Below are positions 31,201 to 40,591 of a DNA stretch of 64,000 bases, in pieces. The stretch is from Mytilus trossulus (lineage: Eukaryota > Mollusca > Bivalvia > Mytilida > Mytilidae), in the NCBI RefSeq assembly GCF_036588685.1, contig NC_086375.1, positions 43,989,270-44,053,269 of the forward strand. Reading direction: 5' to 3'. The number at the start of each line of letters is the position of its first letter. Position 1 is the stretch's first letter. A program made the translations under genes and the position numbers. The notes beneath the pieces are model-generated. The model saw only the letters and a program-made list of their open reading frames with translations, did not search any database and was not told the origin of the DNA.

Positions 31201-34080
31201 AAGTAGGTTCTACAAAGGGGTTGCAATGCGTTGAATTTAGACTGGCACTGCCCTCGGAAACTAAAAGCAGTAAGTTTGCCTTTAAATAGACCACCTCATC
31301 CTCGAAAAGTTACAATGGTTCTCTTAAGTGTAAGGAGCCGGCATTTTATGGAGGTCTTTTTACGTAAATCAGATTCAGATAAACTGACGTTTTTCACATT
31401 TTAACACCAGCATGCTTATGAAATGTCATGAATAACTTGCATACTCCAATGAGAAAAGTTGAAATCCTGGAGTGTTATGCTGTAAATAATGAGGGCTTTT
31501 CGATTTTCGGAAGTGCTTCAGAATTGCTTTCTATAATTAAAAAAATATTTATTTGCCGATGACATGGAATTTTGTCAATTATTTTTTCAATATTTTTTCC
31601 TTTGAATTTTAATATTTTTATATATATATATATATATACATGTAGCTCTATAGTTACGACTTCAGAACTTTTTTCCTTTCGACATTTGTCTATCATCTCC
31701 GTTAATATTCATAATAAAATTCAACACAATATTGGTAATATAACACTCATAAAATATCACTGTAAAAACAAATTTTTTTTTAATTTTGTAGAGCTTTAGT
31801 CACGCTGAAGATGATACTGAAAGTTTAGAATTAAAAGAGAAAAATACAGAAACTCCTAGCCAGAAAAAAGATCCAAATAAACTGGAAAATTATAATGATT
31901 TCCGATGTAAGTGTAAAAAAAAACCGTTGTCTCATATAAGAGTGAGACGAGAAGGTGACTACTTTCATCATTTCGTGGTGTTGGCAATTACTGAAGTATC
32001 TGATGGGATAGATGCTGTAACCATCGGACAATGCACAGGCTCGGCTAAAAATGGGATTGAGAATTGTAATGGCGACTGTAAATTTGTACAGCATATGTTT
32101 TTGATGGAAGAAATCGACAAACAAACACTTAAACATGCTATTTTAAACTTTACGCAGGGTGTATACTTAGTTAAACAGGAGAACTACCGAAGTACAAGAA
32201 AAGACATTGAGAAAGCTTCTAATCGTCTCAGCGAGAAGATAGGCGAGGGAAAGTATGATGTATCATCAAATAATTGTGAGCATGCAATTAGTTATATTTT
32301 AACCAGAAAGAGTGTCAGTGATCAAAAGGAAAATCATCTAATCAAACTAGAAAATTATGATGATTTTCGACGTAAGTGTAAACCGTTGTCTCATATACAA
32401 GTAGAACGAGAAGGTGGCTACTTACACCATTTCGTGGTGTTGGCAATTTCTGAAGTATCTGATTGGATAGATGCTGTAACCATCGGACAATGCACAGGCT
32501 CGTCTAAAACTGGGATTGAGAATTGTAATGGCGACTGTAAATTTGTACAGCAGACGTTTTTGATGGACGAAATCAAAAAACAAACACTTAAACATGCTAT
32601 TTTAAACTTTGAGCAGGATGTATTCTTAGTTAAAAAGGAGAACTATCCAAGTACAGGAAAAGAAATTGCAGAAGCTTCTAATCGTCTCATCGAGAGAATT
32701 GGTGAGAGAAAGTATGATATATCATCAAATAATTGTGAGCATGCAATTAGATATATTTTAAATGGTCTAGTTAAACTGGAAAATTATGATGATTTCAGAC
32801 GTAAGTGTAAGTGTAAACCGATGTCTCATTTACAAGTGAAACGAAAAGGTGGCTACTTCCACCATTTCGTGGTGTCGTCAATCTCTGAAGTAGATAATGC
32901 TATAGATGCTGTCACCATCGGAGAATACACAAGCTCGGGTGAAATTGGGATGGAAAGTTGTGATGGCATCGGTAAATTTATACAGCAGACGGTCTTTATC
33001 GGAGAAAAAGTTACACACAAAAATTTCGACTTTGTTGAGGGTTTGTATCTAGTTACGAATAAAAACTATCCAAGTGGAGAAAAATTTGAGGAAGCTTTTA
33101 ATCGTCTAAACAGTAGAATTGGTGAGAGAAAGTACGAATTATTATCAAACAATTGTGAGCATGTAATTAACCATATTTTTACCGGAGAGAGCGTCAGTGA
33201 TCAAACAGACGCAGACTCCATCACTTTCTCGAGGAAATGTTTTAATGATATGTTCAACATTTTGATAATAGATTGTAAAGAAGTAGGATTCAAAACTGCT
33301 TTATTAGTAGCTGCCCTTGGTGCAGTTGCTGGTTCGTTGGTGCGTCGAGCTTATGTAAGGGTAATTATTGCAGCTATTGTCAGCCTTACCGTGGAAAGTA
33401 GCATCCTTAAATGCGGAGACAAAAGGGGAAGTAATTTACGCAAAGAAGCGGATATCAGAATAGACTTGGCTTCTTATTTGCCCGATATCAATGGTGCTTT
33501 AAAAAACACAAGTATCGCTATCCTTGAAGACGTGAAGAATCACACTGATACAAATTTTGTTTGTAAAATTGCAGAGAAACTTATCTATGAAGCAGCTATG
33601 ACGACGTGTTTGGCGACTGTTGCTTTCGCCACAGGAATAGAAACTATTGTATTTTTGTCTTTCGTATTTAACAATTTAATTTCAAGGAGACGAAATAAAA
33701 CTTTGGAAGCTAAATATCTATGTCGGATGTTGTTCCTGCAACTATTTGCAGGATATGGCTCTATAGGAATTGCTGTAGTTTGTGGATATTTCGCATTTTT
33801 AGACTTTAATCGTCCTGCATTGTCTTTCTTTGGAATTGTATTTGGCTGTTGTATTGTATTTCGATATATATTGACTTGTATTGCAGGGATGATTTTTTCC
33901 GTCTGCTTTCATAAGTGTTGCTGGGACTGTTATAAATCAAGCTGTTGTAAATGTTACGAGGCCAGTTGTCAATGTAGATGCTATAAATGTTATTTCAGCA
34001 CCGTTTGTTTTATTTTTCTATCTTCAGTAATTTTTCTAGTTGGTGCATTTTTAGTTATTATTGTTTTCTGGGATGATTAG
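28185..34080 (+). CDS. LRAT-like gene 1: three tandem LRAT-like domains fused to a multi-pass membrane module
   Basis: Two exons (28185-28232, 31792-34080) join in phase to 778 codons. The LRAT family (NlpC/P60 thiol acyltransferases and hydrolases) uses a His near the N-terminus of the domain and the Cys of NCEH. Here each domain has HHFVV (His pairs at about 75, 228, 373) and S-S/L-S-NNCEH (Cys at about 178, 331, 471). Each is introduced by a linker LENYxDFRxKCKxKPLSH. After the third domain come about six hydrophobic segments (roughly 516-535, 538-556, 619-643, 664-687, 692-718, 756-776), with 12 cysteines in the 35 residues before the last one. The protein is probably anchored in a membrane; the acyl substrate is unknown. 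It could act as a phospholipid-modifying enzyme, but that is inference. The next paralogue is 3.8 kb downstream. Confidence 0.82.
28405..28500 (+). repeat. 32-bp tandem repeat, short allele in gene 1 intron
   Basis: About three units of GGAAATGATRTTGACTCGAT plus GTTACTATTTTT. The paralogous position in gene 2 (39917-40240) has about ten. Confidence 0.75.
28753..30360. mobile_element. 1.6-kb non-autonomous piggyBac-like element
   Basis: It is flanked by TTAA (28749-28752 and 30361-30364). The termini are CCCCTTCACGTTCC and GGAACGTGAAAGGG, inverted with one mismatch. piggyBac elements duplicate TTAA and start with CCC/CCY. The paralogous position in the gene 2 intron (40758-40776, around GTTGTTAACTCATGCAG) has a single TTAA and no insertion, so this is a filled/empty pair. 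An inner palindrome CCATCGGTAC / GTACCGATGG sits at 28769-28792. There is no long reading frame and therefore no transposase. Confidence 0.8.
29603..29695 (+). repeat. AACTT pentanucleotide microsatellite
   Basis: Imperfect (AACTTA)/(AACTT) repeats, including a duplicated ACATAACTTGTGTAACTTAA segment. It lies inside the TTAA-flanked element. Confidence 0.85.
30599..31000 (-). repeat. Dispersed repeat, second copy at 57838-58020
   Basis: ACAGTCAAACTCATAGATCA, ACACAACATAGAAAACTAAA and GACCCCACC occur here. Their inverse occurs at 57838-58020 (GGTGGGGTTCG, TAGTTTTCTATGTTGTG, ATTTATGAGTTTGACTGTCC). It continues with TAATTCGGTAGGTAAAATTC and TGTAGTTACGACATCAGGAA. I recall this family from mussel sequences as a retroelement piece, but no reverse-transcriptase motif is visible here. 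Confidence 0.6.
31792..34080 (+). CDS. LRAT-like gene 1, exon 2
   Basis: Acceptor taattttgtag, shared with the acceptor of gene 2. It is open from the acceptor to TAG at 34078-34080, 763 codons counting the stop. The codons before the first LSH (45 residues: SFSHAEDDTESLELKEK and onward) are acidic/basic and probably disordered. Confidence 0.85.
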   Translation, partial: SFSHAEDDTESLELKEKNTETPSQKKDPNKLENYNDFRCKCKKKPLSHIRVRREGDYFHHFVVLAITEVSDGIDAVTIGQCTGSAKNGIENCNGDCKFVQHMFLMEEIDKQTLKHAILNFTQGVYLVKQENYRSTRKDIEKASNRLSEKIGEGKYDVSSNNCEHAISYILTRKSVSDQKENHLIKLENYDDFRRKCKPLSHIQVEREGGYLHHFVVLAISEVSDWIDAVTIGQCTGSSKTGIENCNGDCKFVQQTFLMDEIKKQTLKHAILNFEQDVFLVKKENYPSTGKEIAEASNRLIERIGERKYDISSNNCEHAIRYILNGLVKLENYDDFRRKCKCKPMSHLQVKRKGGYFHHFVVSSISEVDNAIDAVTIGEYTSSGEIGMESCDGIGKFIQQTVFIGEKVTHKNFDFVEGLYLVTNKNYPSGEKFEEAFNRLNSRIGERKYELLSNNCEHVINHIFTGESVSDQTDADSITFSRKCFNDMFNILIIDCKEVGFKTALLVAALGAVAGSLVRRAYVRVIIAAIVSLTVESSILKCGDKRGSNLRKEADIRIDLASYLPDINGALKNTSIAILEDVKNHTDTNFVCKIAEKLIYEAAMTTCLATVAFATGIETIVFLSFVFNNLISRRRNKTLEAKYLCRMLFLQLFAGYGSIGIAVVCGYFAFLDFNRPALSFFGIVFGCCIVFRYILTCIAGMIFSVCFHKCCWDCYKSSCCKCYEASCQCRCYKCYFSTVCFIFLSSVIFLVGAFLVIIVFWDD
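31882..33195 (+). repeat. Three in-frame tandem repeats encoding the LRAT-like domains
   Basis: The units start at 31882, 32347 and 32776 (at the codons for LENYxDF), 465, 429 and about 420 bp long. Units 1 and 2 are the most alike at DNA level (for example both read AATGGCGACTGTAAATTTGT). Unit 3 is closer to the single unit of gene 3 in its IGKFIQQT and FIGE motifs. Confidence 0.85.
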
Positions 34081-35959
34081 TAAAACTGAACAACGGGCTT
34101 AGGTCGCTATATGAGGTTTGAAGAAAGGAAGAGCGATAGGGGTCCAACCTTTTAGGACATAAGCATTGTATTTTAAAAAAAAAAAGATTATTTTGAAATA
34201 GATCTTATCAGAATTATTTGAATACAAATACATTTACTGTAAATAATTTTAGGCTTTTGCGTTAGCTAAAACTCGGCTGAATTATTAATCCCTTTTCAAT
34301 TGATAAAAATATATCTGCAAGTATAGAACCCGGTAACATTAGACACATAGAAGTAGAATTAATATCTTATAAAAGATCTCCTGTAGTTGGTGATCGAAAT
34401 ACTGGGCTTATGACTTGGAGTGTGTTTGTTTGAAACCACCTGAATGTTATGTGTTTTATGTCTAAACAATGAAATCCTTGTGGTGAGTAATATGCAACAT
34501 ATTGATTTGTTTTGCAGGAAATTTAACAATTTGTATAGCGTGTGGTGCTCACTTTCACCGTAATTTCCATGTTTTCTGCAGTTTATGGTCAGGTCTTTAT
34601 GTTGGGTTTTTTAAGTATACTGATATAACTATATGAAGCTAACATCAATAACAAAACTTTTTAGCTTGAAAACGTGTTTCTTTGAAAAAAATCATCTGAA
34701 AAATTAGAGTAAAGACTGTTTGAATTTTCCTGATGTCTTGTCAAAGGGGGATACATATGACATGATAAAACAAACTTGTATATCTGGTTAACAAAAAAAG
34801 ACATGGAAGTTAAATTAAAATGTGAGCATACCAAACATTTAATGAATTTCATAATACTCATTAACTTCTTGAATGATAAACTATTAAACAAATGTTTGTA
34901 AAATTTCTAAATTGTATATTATATTGCTGTTTATATCATTCCTTGCTTTTGTCTCTAAGTGTGTGTAATCTAGATAAAAATGTTCTCTGAAAGTGTTTTT
35001 GTTCAACGAGTGCCGAAAAAAGTAAAATAACAAAAATACTGAATTGTTAGGAAAATTCAAAACGGAAAGTCAATACTCAAACGGCATGGAAAATATTTAT
35101 CATATTCCTGACTTAGTACATATATTTCCTTCTGTAGAAAACAATGAATTAAACCTCTTTTTATAGCTAGCTAGCTAAATCTCTCACTTAGTATTGTATG
35201 ATAGTGACATATAATTGTATAATATGGACAACAAAAGATGGACAAAAGATACCAGAGGGACATTCATTGCATGAGCAAAACAAACAGACGTTATAGAGTG
35301 AAAATTGGAGTACAGCAGTTTACACTGTGCTTTAACCTTAATCTCTATAAAAACAAATAACATTAAAACAAAATTGCATATAGACAATCAATGGGCAAAG
35401 TTCATAGGCAAAATGTACGACAGGATTACAAACTTGAGCATAGCACAATAAAACAATTGCAAAGTGTATGAATACAACAAATTACCTCAAAAGGATTTAA
35501 CAGTCAAAATTAAAAATATACAAATACAATAAACATGACCATGACTATAGCACCTAAGTAAGATGATATATAACGACAGTACCTAGAATCTATACTCCAA
35601 GACCATTTCATACGATTTCATAAGTCCATTCAGTTACAATACTAATATTGAGTTCACACGTAATTCGAATTCGTTCGCATTAACTAATTCGAATTAGTTT
35701 AATTCGCATTCGAAACGTTTAAAGTCCTAGCGTAAATTCTAATTCGAATTGGAATGCGCGTCAAATTCGCTTTACTGTCCTAACGACGTTAGCTTTTAAT
35801 TCGAATTAACAAAAACGTATTTCTAATGCAAATTGGATAATTCGAATTAGCTATTGCGAATCAATTCGAATTAAAAAAGAAGAGTGTGTGAACGCGATTA
35901 GCGAATTCGATTCGAATTCAATTCTAATTAAACGTACGTGTGAACGAGGCATAAATTAC
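34081..35959 (+). other. 3' flank of LRAT-like gene 1, duplicated after gene 2
   Basis: It aligns closely with 42874-44584 after gene 2 (for example CTGAACAACGGGYTTAGGTC just after the stop and GGAAGAGCGATAGGGGT). It contains a dispersed repeat (35020-35340) and a gene-1-specific insertion (35646-35951). No further gene is seen. Confidence 0.75.
35646..35951. mobile_element. 306-bp terminal-inverted-repeat insertion packed with AATTCGAATT palindromes
   Basis: The inverted ends GTTCACACGTA (35652-35662) and TACGTGTGAAC (35935-35945) are perfect. The interior has many copies of AATTCGAATT, ATTCGAAT and GCGAATTCG. The paralogous flank at 44573-44590 reads straight through (TTACAATTCTAAATTACATA), so this is a clean insertion after the duplication. 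There is no coding capacity and I do not recognise the family. Confidence 0.8.
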
Positions 35960-37745
35960 ATATTTGCCATCGAGTGCGAATATGTCTATTTAAAAAACAT
36001 AAATTGGAAAAAAACGATCGAACCAAGTTTGTTTTCACATTCCACAAAAATTGACCCCTATCAATACCAAAGTTTCTATAGTAAATAATATGCGAATAAT
36101 ATTTAATTTCTGATTATTTAAAGGATTGTCTGGTTCTTTTTAAATTTTAATTGGCATTTAAATCGTTGAAAGAAACAAATTTTGTATGAAGCATGGAAGC
36201 TCTTTACAAAGTGAATGCTTGCCTTTAACAAATATATAAAGGTACATTTAGTTCTTACTTTACATGTCTTTGCTATTACCTTGGCGTTAAATGAAGTTTT
36301 TTTTGTATGCTGCCTAGGCGTTGTTGAAATTTTGTCATGGAGAAATAATTCATTTTATTGAAAAATTACGTAATATTTGAATGCACTGTAATGGTTGTCT
36401 GGCAGTCAAGTTATGATTCTGATGAAACATCCTTGTGATCCTTTTTTGTTTGTTTTTAATTTGTTTTAATATATATACATTGTAGGCTTCCTTAAAAAAT
36501 GATTTATTTGTGTTATAAAATGTGACCTAACACAACTTCGATTATTTTTTAAAGAAATCATGAAAGTAAGTGATTTTCAAAAAGGTAGTTTGCTCATTGT
36601 TTAAGGCCTTACAGTGACTGATCCTTACCCTTAAAGCCTAGTGTGATGATAGGTAAATTTTTTAAAATCTTTTTTAGAATTTGAATTTTACACATATACT
36701 AGTAGACAAAAATGACTTGCCTAGTGAAATAGAAAATGTGTGCTTTATTGGACATTCAAATTCAAGGTTGCCTATAACCATGAGTTCTACGAAAATGGTA
36801 TGTAAGGAATAATATTGAATCCACACATGTGAATTTAACTTTTCTTATGTTTATAGGTATAAGAAGATGTGGTATGAGTGCCAATGAGACAATTCTCCAC
36901 CAAAGTCACAATATATAAAAGTAAACCATTATAGGTCAAAGTACGGTCTTCATTGCTACATTGTACTTCAATATGTAAATTAAAACTAAATATGTACTAT
37001 TCTTCCATCCAAACAATGTGATAAACGGTTAAGGAATATGTAAAGGGAACAATAGAGTTTGTAATGTATTAGTAGAACTGGGTGACAGAAAATTTAACAC
37101 ACAAATAGTCATTCATTTCATCATTGAAATGTGAGATAATTATACAAAAAAACAAATGTTTTCTGTACATTATATGTAAACCATGATTTGTTATATGTTC
37201 ATGGTGAAATTCATAAACACAATAAAAATGTCTGAAATAAAATATATTTGGAGTATTTTTAACTAAAAAAATAAATAGCAGAAAAATCATTTCATGCATA
37301 CATAACTAGAAATAGAACATAAAAATGGAATAAGATTAAACACGTTACAGTGTGTTGAAAATTATGGAAGATATGTACACCTCAGCTTGTAATGGAGGGT
37401 TATGCTTATCATTTGTTAAAGGCTGTGGTTTTGTGTCAGATTGATTATATATATTAAAATATAAAACCTACCGATTTCATGTTTTTTTTATGTGTTTTGC
37501 CTTCAAATACTACTGTTTTGTTGTTTGTTCAAAACAACTGGTACTAGCAGCTAAATTTTCTGTTTTATCTGGAATTAAAAACTGAAAATTTTAAAAAAGA
37601 AATGGATTTTTTATTGTATTCAGTTGTTCATTCGAAAGTAGTACCTGAACATCGCATACCTAGCAAGTAATTAAACCGTTAACATGATCACTTTCATTTT
37701 TTTTAATTAAGGTGCGCGTTCATCTGACAAGGTTGTTGATATTGA
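35960..37745 (+). repeat. Array block A: copy between genes 1 and 2
   Basis: Collinear with 22645-24330 and 44585-46640. It carries an extra dispersed repeat at 36855-36960 (AGAAGATGTGGTATGAGTGC), also present in the third copy but absent from the first. Confidence 0.8.
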
Positions 37746-37848
37746 GGTGTATGTACTATAAGACCCGCCTACGTCCACTCTGTTTTTGTTTGATGAATTA
37801 CTATTTATATCCATCTGACGAGTTGAGCCTTTTTCAACTGGTTTTTAT

Positions 37849-37904
37849 ACATATTTTTCTAAGACGACGAGTTACTCCGATAGATCTGGATTTTAATCAG
37901 AACG
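37849..37904 (+). promoter_or_regulatory. Conserved 5' flank of LRAT-like gene 2
   Basis: Near-identical to 28129-28184 (TTTTTCTAAGACGACGAGT, GATCTGGATTTTAATCA), immediately before the ATG. The further upstream 37711-37848 recurs at 46604-46745. Confidence 0.45.
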
Positions 37905-37940
37905 ATGGCAGACAGTAAAACCACGACGTTTTATAATGCG
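37905..37940 (+). pseudogene. LRAT-like gene 2, exon 1
   Basis: Twelve codons (MADSKTTTFYNA), phase 0, donor gtaagttg as in gene 1. The exon itself is intact. Confidence 0.7.
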
Positions 37941-38103
37941 GTAAGTTGTTTAGTAAATCTATTAGTAAGTGTTTTTAAATAAAGAACAAACAATTACGGA
38001 ATGTTTTCCTTACATTTTAAATTGCGAAAATGTTTTATTATAAAGAAAATCTTTCGTTTCTAGTGTTTGGTTTTGTTGTATTACCAAATACTCCTGCCAT
38101 ACA

Positions 38104-38151
38104 GAGACTACTATAACACAGTGTTATAGTACACAGTGTTATAGTAGTCTC
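38104..38151. repeat. Short perfect palindrome
   Basis: GAGACTACTATAACAC and GTGTTATAGTAGTCTC are inverted around AGTGTTATAGTACACA, which itself repeats GTGTTATAGT. Confidence 0.85.
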
Positions 38152-38273
38152 ATTGCCATACGATCAAAGTTGACTACACATACATATATAGAGTCTATAA
38201 GAATCTACCAACCTGTAAACTTAATAGGTATTGGATCATCAAAATTGACAATACTACACAAACAGGAAAAATG

Positions 38274-38427
38274 ATATGAGTCTAAAAGATTGTGTAACAA
38301 TACCGATAAATAGATGGAAAACAAAACACTAAAAAGTGTTGAATATCATCTTTGATATTCAACACTTTTTAGTGTTTTGTTTTCCATCTATTTATCGGTA
38401 TTGTTACACAATCTTTTAGACTCATAT
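38274..38427. repeat. Perfect 75-bp inverted repeat with a 4-nt loop
   Basis: The arms 38274-38348 and 38353-38427 are exact reverse complements around TCTT. The outer end is ATATGAGTCTAAAAG / CTTTTAGACTCATAT and the inner end GAATATCA / TGATATTC. A (TA)n tract and several GAGTCTA strings follow. Either a very young foldback element or a copying/assembly artefact. Confidence 0.9.
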
Positions 38428-39303
38428 ATATATATATATATTTAGACGAGTTGTATATATATATACTATATACATGTATACGAGTCTACGAGTCTAAATT
38501 GAAAACTACGTTCAAACCTATGATTGCGTTGGATAAAAAAGCAATTTTTTTACGTGTGCATGTAAAACAAATTTCGTTGTAGAAGGGTCTAAATACAGCA
38601 CAAACAACATTTTCCAAAAGACCAAAAAAGTGAGAAAGTATATTTAAACAAAACGCATTTGACTAACAGGTCGAACAACTGATGTTCTTAAACCCTGCTG
38701 ACTGCCATTGGCGATTGCCAAATAAAATTGATCACGAGATGTAACAAAATGGATCTTAATATAATTTAATACTAAACAGAAAACGATAAACTTGTGGTCA
38801 AGATGTTATGCCACAAACACAAGGTGTCAATATTTTTTTTGTACACCACTATATATATATAAATATTATATATATTTATTTATTAATTATGGAATTTTGG
38901 TTATATGGTCAAAACGTTATATGTGAAACTTTTCGTATTATATCGACCCAGGACAAAATCCGACGTGCAATATTATACAGTTACTGTCTTTTGATGAGGT
39001 AAATGTGTGGTTTTATTGACTTTTGAAAAACTGATATTCACTGAGGCAAACGGCAAAAGTCAATTAAACCACATATTTACCGAAGCAAAAGACAGTAAAT
39101 GTTTTATTCCATATTCCGAAAGAAATGAATGTAATGGAAAATATTTACCAAAACTAATTGTACATCAAACGTTTTTTTATCAAAATTATACAAGTAAAAG
39201 CACGCGACGTTTTGCGCGGTGAATATCCTTTTTCTGCAGGTGAATATGCTTATTTATTCAAGATCCAATTCATATAGAAAAACCTACTAATATTTTATCA
39301 ATA

Positions 39304-39468
39304 TGGAATAATATTCATTTATTTCCCGTGTCTGAGGGAGATATGAAGATTTGTTCACCCAAGACAAATCTTATTTCACGAGGGCTTTGCCCGAGGAAAA
39401 TATGATTTTTCGAGGGTTAACAAATCTTCATATCTCCCAAAGCTACGGAGAATGAATGTTTTATTCCA
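39304..39468. mobile_element. Inverted-repeat MITE-like element
   Basis: TGGAATAATATTCATTTATT and AATGAATGTTTTATTCCA form the outer ends, GAGATATGAAGATTTGTT and AACAAATCTTCATATCTC the inner arms, with a GC-richer centre (ACGAGGGCTTTGCCCGAGG). There is no coding capacity. Confidence 0.7.
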
Positions 39469-39916
39469 CTGCCTTTATATTTTTTTTTACTTCTTGACAT
39501 AAGCTATTGATTTACATGATTCAGTTTTCAGAATTCTTATCCGTTTTTTTTTTTTATTACTTAACACATCGTCAACATACACAATACTACTCATTACTGA
39601 TTAAACATTAATTATTTGTTCTCTTCTGTTTGTTTTTATATCTTTAAAAACATAATTACTAGTCTATCTCTAAAAAAATTCGTTCAAAACGTTTTAAAAC
39701 ATTAACCGCGGGTAAAAAAAAGCCAATCCCGACGTTCAGAGGGGAATATGAAGTTTTGTTCGAAATCACGTGGGATAGTTTCAACCAATCAAATGTTGAT
39801 TTCGCTATCAAAATCAGCATGCAGTGGAATAAAATCTAACAGGCCCATATATAATGTATTTACTGAGTGAAATGCCTAAATTTATATATCACACATGTAC
39901 AAGTGTAAGTTCGAAC

Positions 39917-40290
39917 ATGGTATCGATTCGATGCTATTATATTCGGAAATGATATTGACTCGCTGTTACTATATTTGGAAATGATATTGACCCGATGTCA
40001 CTATTTTTGGAAATGATATTAAGCCGATGTTACTAATTTTGGAAATGATATTGACTCGATGTTACTATATTTGGAAATGATATTGACCCGATGTCACTAT
40101 TTTTGGAAATGATGTTGACTCGATGTTACTATTTTTGGAAATGATATTGACTGCATGTTACTATTTTTGGGAATGATTTTGACTCGATCTTACTATTATT
40201 GGAAATGATATTGACTCGATGTAATTATTTTAAGTAACATGGAGTCTATATCATTTCTAAAAGTATTTATAGTAACGTCGAGTCAATATG
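39917..40290. repeat. 32-bp tandem repeat, expanded in gene 2 intron
   Basis: About ten units of GGAAATGATATTGACTCGAT plus GTTACTATTTTT, followed at 40230-40290 by two units in the opposite orientation (AGTAACGTCGAGTCAATATG). The whole tract can therefore fold back. The orthologous tract in gene 1 has about three units. Confidence 0.85.
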
Positions 40291-40441
40291 TCAAAATAGT
40301 GAGAGAGAGAGAAATACAAAATATATCTTGGAAAACACGAGTCTAAATAAACCAATGAGAAACAAGAAAAATAAAACCATATGTAATATATTTGACATGA
40401 CATGTAAATCATAATAAAAGTAATACAAAACATGTGTAGTG

Positions 40442-40591
40442 CAGTGGTGTATCTAGAAATTTTCATAAGTGGGGGCCCACTGGCTGCCTAAGCAGGGGCC
40501 CGCTCCCGTCACGCTTCAGTGATTCCCTATATAACCAACCAATTTTCTTTCTTAAAAGCCCCCCCCCCCCCCCCCCCTAAATCCGCCTCTG
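40442..40591. mobile_element. hAT-like MITE with a long C run
   Basis: It starts CAGTGGTGTATCTAGAAATT and ends AAATCCGCCTCTG, imperfect inverted ends of the CAGTGGCGGATCCAG type common to hAT MITEs. It contains GTGGGGGCCC and a run of at least 17 C (40560-40577). It is absent from the corresponding place in gene 1 (about 28630-28640). Confidence 0.6.

Larger units (their letters stand above)
28233..31791 (+). other. Intron 1 of LRAT-like gene 1
   Basis: Its first ~150 bp match intron 1 of gene 2. It then holds about three 32-bp repeat units (about 28405-28500), a TTAA-flanked element (28753-30360) and a dispersed repeat (30599-31000). The last ~80 bp before the acceptor again match gene 2. 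Confidence 0.7.

Noticed and set aside
38808..39222. Two short frames in the gene 2 intron
   Set aside because: They lie within AT-rich DNA absent from the paralogous intron, with no homology or coding signal.
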